Source of the DNA: Carallia brachiata
Lineage: Eukaryota > Streptophyta > Magnoliopsida > Malpighiales > Rhizophoraceae
Reading direction: 5' to 3'
NCBI GenBank assembly: GCA_021464245.1
Contig: JADCRB010000006.1
Location: 1,319,621-1,383,620 of the forward strand
DNA length: 64,000 bases
Below the pieces are notes generated by a model, which had not been told where the DNA came from, did not search any database, and was given only the letters and a program-made list of their open reading frames with translations. Position 1 is the stretch's first letter; each line of letters begins with the position of its first letter. Shown piece after piece: positions 1 through 12,264 of the stretch. Both the position numbers and the translations under genes were made by a program.

Positions 1-574
1 GAATAGAAATCTAAACTAACTTTGGGGTCCTTAACACGATACATCTGCATCAAACCAACAAACAAACAAATATCACAAATTTAAATCAGCCACGACCCGC
101 CGCCGCCACCACCTAGATACCAATAAAAATAAATTTAAAAAAAAAAAAACAAAGAAAGCAGAGAGAGAGAGAGAGAGAGAGAAGACAGTTTGCTGCATGA
201 TATATCCTCTAGTGGCATCGTCCGGGGAGGAGTGGAGGCCGGGGTTGTTGGCCGCCGATTCTTTGGATTCCGAGGCCATTGAATACAATCTTAATCGATT
301 CCGATACTGCGAATACACAGAAGATACTCGTCTTGACCAGATATTATCACTCAAACAAATTGGAATTGACAATTAGAAAAAAAAAAAACAAAAAATTAAA
401 AAAAAAAAAACAGAGACAGATAAAAAAGAAGAAAAAAACAAGTGTGACCTTAGTATTGGGACGGAGGAACAATGACGGTAGTCGAGAAGATAGCTGCGCA
501 GTGGTGAGTCTACAAAATAGAGGAGGAGAGAACCGAGACAAGGATGGGATGGCTGAGAATGAAGTGGTAGCCAT
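1..574 (-). CDS. GLX1: Glyoxalase I (lactoylglutathione lyase), 5' exons only, cut by window edge
   Basis: Glyoxalase I isomerises the hemithioacetal of methylglyoxal and glutathione to S-lactoylglutathione. Read on the minus strand, three exons are visible: 574-449 (42 codons), 306-187 (40 codons) and 44-1 (partial). The second contains [18 protein letters not shown] and ends GYIMQQT. The third opens [15 protein letters not shown], the characteristic start of the glyoxalase fold in plant GLX1. The exons meet GT donors (448/447, 186/185) and AG acceptors (308/307, 46/45), all in phase 0. The first exon is Ser/Leu/Arg-rich with almost no acidic residues ([15 protein letters not shown]...), which suggests a plastid or mitochondrial presequence. 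The Met at 279 is the usual start of cytosolic GLX1, so two isoforms are possible. The catalytic metal ligands lie in exons beyond the left edge. The second exon's assignment is firm. The first rests on phase and composition. Confidence 0.85.
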
Positions 575-2220
575 GGATTTTCTCTATCTAATATTATTTA
601 ATTGTTATTATTATTAATTGCTTGAAAAAATAATTCCATATTCGTCCATTTGTACCGGATACGCGGACCCGTTTGAATTGATCTGGCACTTATGTTTACA
701 TTAAATTATAAAAAAAAAAATTAACCAAAAAAAATTATAAAAAAAATGAATTTCGCAATCAACCAAACCAAAATAGAACTACAACTAATCATTAGCGTTC
801 CAAATCTGTTTATCGGTTTAAAGTTTAAATCATGTTTGAAGAACGTAAATTTTGAAAAATCCGGATTATCAAAATAGGTACATAATCACGAGAAAAATAA
901 AATGTGGAAGAGATATATTATACTTAACCGTTTTTTATATTAAAAAGTATTTTTCTGTAATAAAAAATAAAAATATTTTTCATTTTTTTATTGTAAGAAA
1001 AAAGCGTTTGATTATAAAAATAATAAATCGATTGTTATGTGTTAATTTTACGTCTACTTTTTCATATCTATATAATTGTTCTCCTATATGAAATAAAAAT
1101 TGTATAGACAATATGGATAAGGTCATGCTTTGGATAAATCATTTGAAAAATTCAACTACATTTAAACATAAATGTAACAAAATTTAGTTTAACAACCTAC
1201 CCACTTTTAAATGAAAATGGAGGGGGAGCAAGCAAAGCAAATTGGTTAAAGAACAAATTTTCATTTGATACTTTTCCATTATTCTTGTGGATAAATGTTA
1301 ATGTCCGATAAATGTTATCAGACAATTGTTCGTAATGTAAAAGTTGTTATAATTTGTACAATAATAATAATAAGATGTGAAATGAAAAAAATAATTATAT
1401 TTTTTTTATTGTTGCATATTTTATTAATACAATTATAAAAAATTTCTCATTTATTACATTACCAATATTCTTTGAGGTGATTTACTCAGGGTTATGCAAT
1501 GGAAATCTTTTCTTTTATAACTCAATCACTGTAGCTCTACTATACACCATTGGTTTCCTTCCTAAAATTACGGCATTACTATCACTACGACTTCCCATCA
1601 TCGCTCCTCTTTCCCCATTTCTTGGCTCTGGCATCATTATTAAGAAAACATGACAAAAAGTTGTTAAATCGAAGGGAGAGAGGACTGGAAGGAGGTGAAA
1701 AGCAACAGCGAATATATTTTCAGGGTTGCCAATTATTGTGTTCTGTGCTAATGAGAATATTTTTGGACTGTTTAGGAATTGAGAAAATGGTTGAGACTTT
1801 TTTATGTGATTTATTTTTCTATAAAATATAGTTTTGGGCTATAGTGATACAAAACAGTGTGTTCGACTTTGGAGTTTTCTTAAAGAAGAAATCATAACTA
1901 ATAGGTTTTTTTTTTTATGGTGATTTCGCCAGCTTTCATTTGATTTTGATCTAGTTGATTGAATTGGAAGGGTTCATGTACATCCCTATCTGAAAGTGTG
2001 AGTAAGCGAGAGTGGATAATTAACTCTCTCTTTAGTCGTCCAATTCTTTAACTAGATTCGGAAAGGGCTTGGTGCTAAATTTTTCATAATTTTGTTAACA
2101 TTGTCTTATTATAGTTTATTTTCAAATAAATGTTATATTTTTATTTTTCATTTTATTTGAATATAGTTTTTGACGAAACTTAGTTAATTCTTTAAAAAGA
2201 TTCAATTATAATTGTTGTAG
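575..2220. other. AT-rich intergenic region upstream of glyoxalase I
   Basis: The part nearest 575 should hold the promoter of the leftward glyoxalase I gene, but no clear TATA element was picked out. The rest is AT-rich with poly-A/T runs. An open stretch at about 1550-1831 resembles no protein I know and begins without an ATG. Confidence 0.5.
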
Positions 2221-2224
2221 ATCG

Positions 2225-3500
2225 ATTTTAATGCATTTCATCTCGTGCCACAAAACTGATAACCTTTCTCATGTGGCTGTCTTGTACTTCAAAGAAATCA
2301 TATGACTTTATGGATTGGCGAAGAGCATTGTTTCTAATAATGATGTTAGTACTTGAGTTATTCTTAAAAGACCTGGTCCTGGAAGTTTAGAACCAAACTC
2401 TTATTTAGCACAACTCGTCACCATGGCCTAACCGAAGTGATAAATCGCACAGTAACAACTTTATTTCAAGGATTATTCAGCAAAATCTTGAAGGATTGGG
2501 ATAATCAACTTGTGCATGCAGAATTTGCTTATAATAAAAATTCTCACCATACTAGTCACTCTCCACTGAAAGTAGTGTGTCTTATTAATCCAATTCCTCT
2601 TCCAGATCATGAGAAGGTCAGCTTGCATGTTGGAAAAAAAAAAAAAAAGCTAGGACTATGAAGAATCTTCTTGACAAGATTTAAGCATGCATTGAGACAC
2701 AAAAAGAAGCATACAAGAAAACAACCAATAAGGATGGAAAATCTGATGCTTTTGCCTCGGGGCTATTTTAGTCGGAATTCATTTACAAAAGGAATGATTT
2801 TTAGCCAAAAAACCCAAATTAGTACCTAGGTCGATGGTCGCTTCAAAGTGCTAGAGAGGATTGGTGACAACACATACAAAATTGATTTGCCATGGAATTA
2901 CAACAAAACTGCTGCCTTCAATGTCAAAGATCTTTCTCCCTATTTGGAGAAAGAACATTAGCTGGATTTGAGAATAAATATTTTTCGACAGTGATAATTT
3001 GATGCATTTCAAGAAAGTACCCGACTAGGTGGCTTCTGGGATTATGTGGTTTCCGTAGCTGTTTTATACGATGAGATAAAAGAAATTATATAACATAATA
3101 GAGGAATTGAAAGAAAATTACACGATATATTATAAGAAATTATACGACGTGTAATTAATCATTAAAAATCAAAATTTTTTGAAACTACTTTTTACTACAT
3201 GTCACAAAAAAAATATTCGACGTTTAACTAATTATTAAAAGCTAAAATTTATTTACGCGTAATATAATTTCTTTTAACACATCGTATAATTTTTTCCATA
3301 ACATTGTATATACAACTACAAAAACCATTTAAAAAACAGCCACCAAGGCTTTTCCTTCAAGAAAATGCTCATGTCTAAATTGTTAGAAGACCTATGATGC
3401 GCTTAATTAAAAAATGTACTAATAGTGGGAACATCGAAGAATGGACAGATTTGTTCACCTTAAACTTATCCGAGACCATTCAAAACATGCTCATTTGATA
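2225..3500 (+). mobile_element. Ty3/gypsy retrotransposon remnant: integrase core to pol tail
   Basis: Decayed 3' part of a chromovirus-type pol gene. In shifting frames one reads the integrase core (about 2240-2600: TDN-SHVA, LYFKEI, then KDWDNQLVHAEFAYN) and later VLERIGDNTYKIDLP and FNVKDLSPYLEKEH at about 2850-2960. The tail is split by a 339-bp insertion (3017-3355) and resumes at about 3356-3480 with IVRRPMMRLIKK. Several stops and frameshifts, including a poly-A run at 2633-2648, make it non-functional. No LTR, gag or reverse transcriptase was recognised next to it, so this is a truncated fragment. Confidence 0.85.
3017..3355. mobile_element. MITE inserted in the gypsy pol tail
   Basis: A 339-bp non-coding segment lies between two copies of ttcaagaaa (3008-3016 and 3356-3364). 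Its ends are imperfect inverted repeats: a left stretch from about 3028 (ggtggctt, then tggtttccgtagctg) pairs with the reverse complement of the right end (ggtggctg, then tggtttttgtagttg). The 9-bp duplication and long inverted ends fit a Mutator-like MITE. Removing it rejoins the gypsy reading frame, which shows it arrived after the retroelement. Confidence 0.7.
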
Positions 3501-5044
3501 ACCCTAAGTCAAAGCCCACTTTGTTGCATGAAAGGATGTCCAAATGTGGAATTGAAAAAAAAAAAAAAAAAAGAAGGATCAGCTCTCTTGCACTTAATAA
3601 CCTGCAAGTACTAATTTAGAGTCAAACATTCTCACGAGACTTTTAATTCCAATAGTTATTAGGAAAATTGGTTTCTTAAGTAGTTTATAAAAATTGTGAA
3701 CTCTATCTAGATGGTGAGTTTGTTTTTAATAAGAGTAATCTGTGTTGATAATGGGTTTTTAATTAGTTTCAACGCTTATGTCTTCCATAATCCTTTAAAA
3801 GGAGTTGAACTCCCAACATTGAAGGTGGTGTGATCTATTTTATGGAAATTCTAGTGTTTCTGTGGTATATTTGGTTTTTGGATCTCTTTGAGAATTCAAG
3901 AGTTGGTAAGCTTTCAATTTCTTATCCTTTTGACGGTGAAATCTTTTTTAACTATTTACGTAGACATCTCCGCTTCCTTTTCTTCTTACCATTTTCGCAT
4001 CAACTTTAGAAGTCCATTTAATTGACTTTAGGAATGCACTAATTTATTTAATTTGGGATGTCCGCGCATTCAGGTGATAGAATCAAACAAAGTTCACAAA
4101 TAATTTAGTGCATTTTGTTTAAGTTCTCAGACTTGTTATTGATTTTGAGATTCTCAACCGTCGACCGGTTGCTGGAAATGATTCCATTCCATTAACCAAT
4201 AAATGATACGTAACATTTTTTTTGTTTTTTTAAGTAAATGGACAGACCATCCACTCACTAACTAGTTCGTGTCACCTAGTAGCTTTCAGCAGGTCCCATT
4301 TTGCCATGCAACGCCAATGTCCAAATCTTTGTCGAAAGGAAGGTCCATTTGTCAAGCATAGACGACCATTCAACATTTTTTTTTTTTTCCTGATCTATTA
4401 AGAGACTTATTGTACCGCGAGTTATATAATGAGGTAATTCTTCCTTCTCATAAATTTCACCCCTTCCTTCCCAAAAATTAAACTCAAAATATGTACAATA
4501 AAATTCTTGAACTCTAACCACTGGAACGTTCATGAGGAACACCATTCAACATTGTTTATAAAACTTGTTACGTGCTTGGCTTGAATTTGATTGCTCATTT
4601 ATTTATTGGTTGAAGCCTTACGTCAGGAAGTGGATGAATCCATTAAGTAATGAGAGAGATTTTGTAACTTAACGTATTGAATTTCCAAATTCATCCATGA
4701 AAAAGGGACTTCTTTACCGCGATCATGGCTGACGGACATTAGGATATCTTCTTCCAATCTTCTGAAAGAATAACGAACTTTTCTCTTATTTAAAGTTTGA
4801 TAGAGAAAAATGATTTTAGATAAAAAAAGGTTTTGTTTAGTGCAAGATTAATTGTAGTCTTGAGAGTACCGAACCAGTCCCCTTGTCCGCAGAGAGGTTA
4901 CTGATTTGAAAATTCCACAAGAGAAAAGTGGGTGCTTTTGCCTTTTTTTTTTTTTTTTTCACTTAAAGACATGCAGTATCATTATTTTTCACTTAAAACA
5001 CACTGGAGTTTGCTAATCACTTTGGAAAGTCACCCTTGCTTGTG
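3501..5044. other. Intergenic region, nothing recognised
   Basis: AT-rich, with a poly-A run near 3557 and a poly-T run near 4944. A short minus-strand open stretch at 4276-4545 has no recognisable similarity and is probably chance. Confidence 0.5.
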
Positions 5045-6656
5045 GGGATAAGCAAACTTTTAATCCTACATGTTCAAGCTTTTTTTAATTAAGTTTCACA
5101 CATTAAAGTATTTTCATTTGAATCCTAAATATTATTATTTTTATTTCAATAAGTCTAATCCTTGATGGGAGATTGTTTGACTGTTAACTTGGTATTTTGA
5201 CTAATTAAAAAATTATATTTAAAACGAAAAAAGATGAAAAAAAAAATTTGAAAATCAATTTAAAATGCTTATACCGTATAAAAAAGCATATTTTGTTAAT
5301 AAACAATGTATTTTACTTTAAAAATCTATAAAAATTAATAAAAACGAACATTGCTAATAATTTTCTCAAAAATACATATCACATGCATGTTGAAATTTTT
5401 CTTAAAAAAGTAAAATGTTTTCAAATTTTCAAAAATAAATCCAAAAAAAAATTTATAAAATTCTAAAAATTCTTTCATTTAAAATTAAGAAAAATAAGCT
5501 AAATAAAAGAAGAAAAAACATAAAAAAATATATCATATGCATAGTGGTTATAGCCCAAGTAGTTGAGAGAAGTGACTATCAATCGTTCAAACCCTGATCT
5601 TGCCCATATAATGTGCCTCTCCTATCGCTGCTTGAGCACGTCCAAAAGACCAAACAAATAATAAAATAAAAAATGAACAAAAAATTCTAGAATTCAAATA
5701 AATATAGAAAAATTATAAAGTTTAAAAAATTCAAAATAAACTTTCATTTTCAGTAAAAACATCAAAATTTTTAAAAATAAAACACAAAGATGTTTAAAAA
5801 AATTTTCAAAAGTCAATAAGAACTAAAAAAATTGTAAAGTTTCTTAAAATTTTAAAAAATAAAATTTAAGAAACTCAAAATTTTTAAAAGGTTAATATTC
5901 AAAAAAAAATATCACCTTTTGGTGTCATTTTTAAAATTTTAAATAATTTTTTGGAAGAATTAAATATTTCTAATTTTTTTAAAAATTTTTAATGAAAAAA
6001 AAGAACAAAATAGATTAAAAAAATTCCTTTCTCTCTCAAGAGGCTTTCTCTCCCCTCCTTCTTCTTCTCTAGTTCTTCTAATCTTCTTCTATGTACGATC
6101 AATTCTTCTACAAAGAATAAAAAGTTAAAATTTCAATCCCAAAAATAAAAGCTTTATACGTAATAAAGAGATTTAAAAAAAAAAAAAACAAAGAAGTTCA
6201 AAAAAGAAAAAGGATCAATCATCAGTTCATTACACACATAACATCAACATGCAATTTGCCCTTGTTGTCAACGAAGGCAACGAGAAAATTGTAAAGCAAA
6301 TTTTTTTTTTTTACATTTTTTAGAAAAATTTCAATATGCATCTAATATGTATTTTTGACAAAATTATTAGCAATGTTTATTTTATTAATTTTATAGATTT
6401 TTAAAATAAAATACATTTTTTTAGAATGGTATAAGCTTTTTAAATTAATTTTTAAATATTTTTTAATGTATTTCGTTTTAAATATAATTTTTTAATCGGT
6501 CAAGATACTAAGTTAACGGTCAAACAACATTTCATTAACGATTGGACTTAATTAAAATAAAAATAATAATATTTAAAATTTAAATAAGAATGTCTTAACA
6601 TATAGAAATCAATTGAAAACAACTTAAATTTACGAGATTAAAAATTTGCTTATCCC
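5045..6656. mobile_element. Non-autonomous DNA transposon with long terminal inverted repeats
   Basis: The left end (5045, gggataagcaaactttta) and right end (6656, reverse complement gggataagcaaatttttaat) are inverted copies. The similarity continues for about 350 bp on each side, to about 5400 and from about 6300, including tgaccgttaac-type and gctaataattttstcaaaaa-type blocks. The interior is non-coding and very A-rich, with a tRNA-like segment at 5545-5650 and a CT-rich block at 6031-6110. The long inverted repeats and lack of coding fit a MULE-derived element. No clean target duplication was seen, so the exact ends are approximate. Confidence 0.65.
5545..5650 (+). repeat. Possible tRNA-derived SINE fragment
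   Basis: Two segments resemble an RNA polymerase III internal promoter: tagcccaagtagttgag at 5551 (box A-like, two mismatches to the usual consensus) and gttcaaaccct at 5585 (box B-like). Their spacing of about 34 bases is normal for tRNA-type promoters. The region does not fold as a whole tRNA gene, so a SINE remnant is the better reading. No poly-A tail or flanking duplication was delimited. Confidence 0.4.
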
Positions 6657-7200
6657 GTCTGCCTTAGCAACCCAGAAGAAGACGACGATAATGACTCACC
6701 CTCAGCCACCCACCGAGAAGACTAGTCGTACACGCACACTTCTTTCCATTTTATTCTACACTTAATTTAATTGTAACAAAAACAAGGCGTCCAGCGAAAC
6801 TCCAGTTAACCTTCGACCCTCCCCAAAGGTCAATTAATTACTGTCTTTCGGAGTAGATACCATCCCCCAATGACAATAAACAATCCCATCACCATGTAGG
6901 CGATTCCAACAACCTCTTACTAATAAATATGTATAAATATATACCAAACAAATGGAATCTATAAGAGCATCCGAATTTCAGTTTTTTCTTGTTGACTTTT
7001 GTAGATTTCATTTTGGCGTCTGTTTATTGCTTGGTCTCTATTTATCATTTAATAATGGATTAAAGATGAGGTGACGGTGAGTTGCCGGCAACAACAACAA
7101 ATATCTGTCCGCCCTGTGTCTGGCTTTTTTCTTCAGCACATAAATTGAATTGAAATCTGACAACAATTATAGCCTTTTCCTCTCAGTTTTGCAATTTGCA
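6657..7200 (+). promoter_or_regulatory. Upstream region and 5' UTR of the 4CL-like gene
   Basis: The best TATA candidate is tataaatata at about 6932-6941. It would place transcription start near 6965 and leave a 5' UTR of roughly 235 bases before the ATG at 7201. The stretch from 6660 to 6870 has higher GC than the AT-rich transposon to its left. The promoter call rests only on position and the TATA match. Confidence 0.4.
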
Positions 7201-10200
7201 ATGGAAAAGTCTGGGTACGGCCGTGATGGCATTTACAGGTCGCTGAGACCCACTCTCTCACTACCCAAATATCCCAATCTTTCTATGGTCTCCTTTCTCT
7301 TTAGGAACTCTGATACTTACCCTCAAAAGCCAGCTCTTATTGATGCTGATCTTTCATTAACCATTTCATTTGCACAGCTTAGATCCACTGTCATCAAGGT
7401 CGCACATGGCTTGCGCCATCTGGGTGTCTCTAAAAGAGACGTGGTCCTCATTTTTGCACCCAATTCATACCAGTTCCCCATCTGTTTTTTGGCCATCACT
7501 TCTCTTGGTGCTGTTGCTACCACTGCAAATCCGCTTTACACAAAAGCAGAAGTCTCTAAACAAATAAAAGATTCCAATCCCAAGTTGGTCATCACCGTTC
7601 CTGAGTTATGGGAGAAAGTTGGAGACTTTAATTTGCCGGTTGTTTTTCTAGGAGCCAAGGAATCGGTGTCGTCTTTCCAACCCGGTACAAGAATTAAAAG
7701 TTTCCATGATTTGGTCCAACTGGGTGGGTCCAATTCTGATTTTCCTCCAACTAGGGTGAAGCAAACTGATGAGGCTACGCTTTTGTATTCTTCGGGCACG
7801 ACTGGGACCAGTAAAGGAGTGATCTTGACTCATGGGAATTTCATTGCTGCATCTGCTACGGTCACCATGGACCAAGATATGGCAGGTGAAACTCACCAGG
7901 TGTTTCTCTGTTTCCTGCCCATGTTTCATGTTTTTGGCCTGTCTATCATCACTTACTCCCAGCTGCAAAGGGCAACACGGTTGTGTCGATGGCCAAGTTT
8001 GATTTTGAGGCGGTTTTGAGGGCTGTGGATAAGTACAGAGTGACCCATTTGTGGGTTGTTCCCCCAATAATCCTTGCTTTGGCTAAACAGACCTCCATTC
8101 TCAAGAAGTATGACCTCTCCTCATTGCAGCATATTGGCTCTGGTGCGGCTCCTCTCGGGAAAGATTTGATGGAAGAATGCGCCAAGAATTTCCCCCATGT
8201 TGCTGTTGCTCAGGTAGTAAAAATGGCCGGCCTTATTTTACTTCTTCGTAAAATCGAACATTATCTTTTGTTCATAAAGTATGCAACTTGCTTTTCTAAC
8301 TACAAGTAAGAAAACAAAAAGGCAACTTGCATTTTGACTTTTGCTTGGTCTTAGACAGACAACTTCATGTCAAGTCATTATCAGCACACAATAGCAAACC
8401 ATCTTCACATCGTCATCTTCACCATCATCTTCCTTTTTGTAACAAATAAATTCTTAAATTTAAGGCAATTATTTTCAAGAAGCAGCATTTGTTAGTTAAA
8501 CTAGTGGAATTAATTTCATACCTGATCAGAACAAACAATGCAAAACGAAAAAGAAAAAGAATACTGTCAAAACAGGTCTTAGCCTAAAGATAGATTGCTG
8601 GCTATAATTTTCTCATATTTATAGTGGATATTAGATTAGACTCCATTTGATGCTATCAGGCATTGCCAGCATTGGATTGCCTATGAGTGGCAACTAAGCT
8701 GCAATTTTGACCTAAATAGAAAATTATCGGATTTGTTTAATTGTGCTACTTGCACCTATATATCTCCAAGGGGATCAATTCTTTGCTTTGGTGGGCTTTC
8801 AATATCATGACATTCATGGAAACTTACTTATATTCTTAGCCTTTGCAAAATAGCATTTTATATCTTGTTGTTGTTGAGAAGGTTTTTGTGGTTAACCTTG
8901 GTTTCTCTCAGCCAATTTTAAGTATGGTTTAAGCAAACGTTGCTGATCCAGAATGATCAATCTTGAGTTTCTGTTCTCACTAAAATGTACTTCTGTTTAC
9001 AAAATCTCAAATTTACGTAAGTTTCATGTCTTGCTTGCTACACCTTCTTTGTACAGTTGACATTTCCAGTGCACTTGTTTCAGCAATGATGCGTACTGAA
9101 GAAGGTGAAAAAATCCACTCATGCTAACAAAGAAAGCTAATGCTTCAATAAAGAATGTGAAAATGCTTCTGCATTAGTCCCTGTGCTTGATAAGCTACTG
9201 AAATGGAAGGTTTTATCCTGATTTATTACACTCCATGCAATTTCAGGGTTACGGAATGACTGAAACATGCGGGATAGTTTCAATGGAGAATCACAGAGTA
9301 GGAGTTCGTCATACAGGATCTGCAGGAACACTTGCTGCAGGGATTGAATCGCAAATAGTCAGTGTAGACACTATGAAACCTCTTCCTCCTAATCAATTGG
9401 GGGAAATATGGGTCCGTGGACCCAATATGATGCAAGGTGAGAGCTTTTTTTCTCTAAAAATTGCTTTAATGCAAGCTTCAGTTTTTCATAAACAGGTCCA
9501 CAAAACATGGGGTTTGTGCACTCCATAAAGGAAGCAATGATGAATCCTGATCCACATTTTCTTTATGAAAAGTTATTGAATTTCCAGTTGCCAATCTAGC
9601 TTTTATTTTCTTATGCTCATGATATCCAAAACTGTGAATCTAGAATATCATAGCATTAGTTCTTTAACACCTGAGATTATATTGCTGTTCTAATGTTATC
9701 TCTAACATGTTGGCTAATGTGGTCATAAAGTTTCTGTTTTGCATGTAGGTTGTGTGCCTCTATTTTAACTGCTTTGCTCTCTCTATGTTGGACAATATCC
9801 AGATGACAGATGTTCTCTGAAGAATTGCCAACCTAGATCTACCTTTTCGGTAATTGTAAAGTCCTGCAGCAGTGTGGATTGCATCATTCTCTTAGGATGT
9901 AGATGACTTCTCTTTCTTTTGCTTCAAACATCCTCACATCTGGAGCAGAGATATGAGAAATCTATTCAGCAATATGATAGCAGGATTTAACAAACCTTTT
10001 TTCTTTTTTGTAATTATGCTACTAGGTCTTCATTCTCTGAGAGAAAGATTATCCATGTGTAAAAACAACCTTCTTTGTCCCTCTAAGCAAATGATTCTTC
10101 CTGAAATTTATTATGTGCATTATCAATCAGCTTAATATGAGTGTGGTTTGAAACCTGCTCTGCACCTACCTTTGGTATTTGTTTAACGCCTTCATATTTT

Positions 10201-12093
10201 AAAAATCATTGTTAGGTTACCTTAACAATCCACTGGCCACTAAGCAGACCATAGATAAAGGGTTGGGTGCATACAGGAGACCTTGGATATTTTGATGAGG
10301 AGGGTCGTCTGTATGTTGTTGACCGAATTAAAGAACTCATCAAGTATAAAGGTTTTCAGGTAACTGAAATTTGAGAAAAATTGGTTTCTGTGCAAATTTC
10401 CTTGCTCTCCATATGAATCAATTGAAACATCTTTACACGCTTCGTTGCTTCTGAGCTGAATATTTACCACAATATCGTATAATTTGCTTGATTAATTCTC
10501 AATAGGTTGCACCAGCGGAGCTTGAAGGGCTGCTTGTTTCTCACCCCGAGATATTAGATGCTGTTGTCATCCCGTATGTGCATTCATGCTACTTTCATCA
10601 CTTAAAACACTACAGATACTTTCATATTAATTCCTGTCCCTAGTACAACCAATTAACAATTGAGTCACACCATCCAGATTTCCTGATGCTGAAGCTGGTG
10701 AGGTTCCAATTGCATACATTGTGCGGTCACCTGAGAGCTCACTGACTGAAGAAGATGTTCAGAAGTTTATAGCAGATCAGGTAAGTGATGCATTGTGGCT
10801 AACAGTCGAGTCCATCAGTGTTGAACATCTTCATTTTCCCTTTTCTTTTACAGGGCTTGCTTTTCATTTTTCTGAAGGTGGTTTCTTTGATAGGCAATGG
10901 TTTTCAGATATGGTTAGGGAAATCCAAGGCACAATCTTGTTCTAGAAGACGAGTAAATTGGTTTCAACTGTTAGCTTTTAGGCTCCATGTTCCACGCATC
11001 ACTTATGCGTCAAGTTGTCTTTGCATGTTCTAATGAATAGCCTGGTTATACCAACAAGCCTGCTTCTCATTATTCAAAATTTAGCTCAGCCAACGTGTAT
11101 TCTGCTGCAATGAAAGGATAGTGAGGAAAGAAAAAACAGGAGAGGACATTGGTGAAAGGTCACCAAATATTCGATCCTCTGACAGCAAATTTTCCTAGCT
11201 GTTGGTTACATTATGCGACAAATCAAACTATATCTTTATTCCAGAGTTGGGACAAGTGGAATCACGCATTAATTTGCATACTCATGATGCAAGGAGCTAA
11301 AATCACAGGGAAGATTAATAGGGAATTGAGGGATTGGAGAATTACAATTCACGTGTCTATATACAGCTAACACATTCTTGCTCTACGAGCTAGTACAAGC
11401 TTGAGCCGCAAGCAAGCTGATCACTTTTCCTATTTTTCCCACCTTCCCTTCGAAAGCATATAATTTGCCACAACATAATTTCCTACCCTCCTACTCTCCT
11501 GCTCCTTTTGTGCTCTGTTTATGCTTCTATAACTAATTGACGGGGAACAAAGAAAGAATATTTGAATTTATTATCTTATATTAATAATTATATTTTGTAT
11601 TTTATTACGTTAGATATTATATTATTTATAATATTTTCTACTTAAAAGCCTATTAAGAGTTATTTTCCTACTTTGTTTGGTATGTTTAGAGTTCTATTTC
11701 TAGTTAATTAATTCTGTCTGTCTCTATAAATAGGAACCAATATTAGTTTTATTATTCAGTTTGCTTATGAGAATTGATAATTGATATTGAATTTCTAAAC
11801 GAATATGATTTTCATTTGTTTGCTGGTAAATTTCTACGTGTGTTACAAGTAATTCCCGAGTTGTTCATTAGTTTTGTAATCCATCCTACATCACTAATAT
11901 GATTGTCTGGACTATTTTACATAATCTTTGTTTTTGCGTATAACTAATATAATTGTCTGACTTCTATTGTGTTGCTGCAGGTTGCACCTTTCAAAAGATT
12001 AAGACGGGTGACATTATAAACAGTGTTCCTAAATCCGCCTCGGGAAAAATCCTCAGGAGAGAGCTCATTCAGAAAGTAAAATCCAAGTTATGA
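7201..12093 (+). CDS. 4CLL7: 4-coumarate:CoA ligase-like protein, peroxisomal (4CLL7/At4g05160 type), frame broken by three indels
   Basis: An acyl-activating (ANL superfamily) enzyme, expected to form acyl-AMP and then acyl-CoA in peroxisomes. Six exons have GT-AG borders: 7201-8213, 9247-9436, 10216-10359, 10506-10573, 10678-10780, 11981-12093. Visible motifs are the AMP-binding loop [11 protein letters not shown] (about residues 195-205), [45 protein letters not shown] and the C-terminal lysine context [11 protein letters not shown]. It ends SKL, a canonical PTS1. The frame is broken at three places: ggg at 7970-7972 (one G short), 10260-10263 (two bases short or one too many), and tt at 12014-12015 (one T short, giving an immediate TAA). 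With indels of -1, -2 and -1 the length would be about 544 codons, normal for the family. All sites are tiny and lie in short repeats, so base-call errors are as likely as a pseudogene. The start was chosen because [17 protein letters not shown] is the family N-terminus. Confidence 0.9.
11550..11930 (+). repeat. Possible solo-LTR-like insertion in intron 5 of the 4CL-like gene
   Basis: Intron 5 (10781-11980) is the longest in the gene. Its 3' third changes to AT-rich sequence and carries a promoter-like tctataaataggaac at about 11721, resembling the TATA region of copia-type LTRs. No terminal repeats or target duplication could be fixed. A near-duplicate ctaatat(g/a)attgtctg occurs at about 11896 and 11944. 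Confidence 0.3.
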
Positions 12094-12264
12094 GGTTTTA
12101 GCTAAGGCTCAATGTGTAGTTTGCTCCAAAGCCAAAGCTGAAGATGACCTTGTTTGTTTCCATATGGAGAATGAAAACTTAAAACTATACTCAATCAGAA
12201 TCAAAGTGCTCCACATTGCTTAAACGAACCCATTTGTCACTTGTAGATTATGTACAAGATTCTC

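Noticed and set aside
279..617. Lys-rich plus-strand open stretch
   Set aside because: It is antisense to the glyoxalase I 5' exons and intron; its KKKK runs come from poly-A in that intron.
2437..2661. Short plus-strand open frame as a separate gene
   Set aside because: It is the gypsy integrase core within a larger retroelement fragment, not a host gene.
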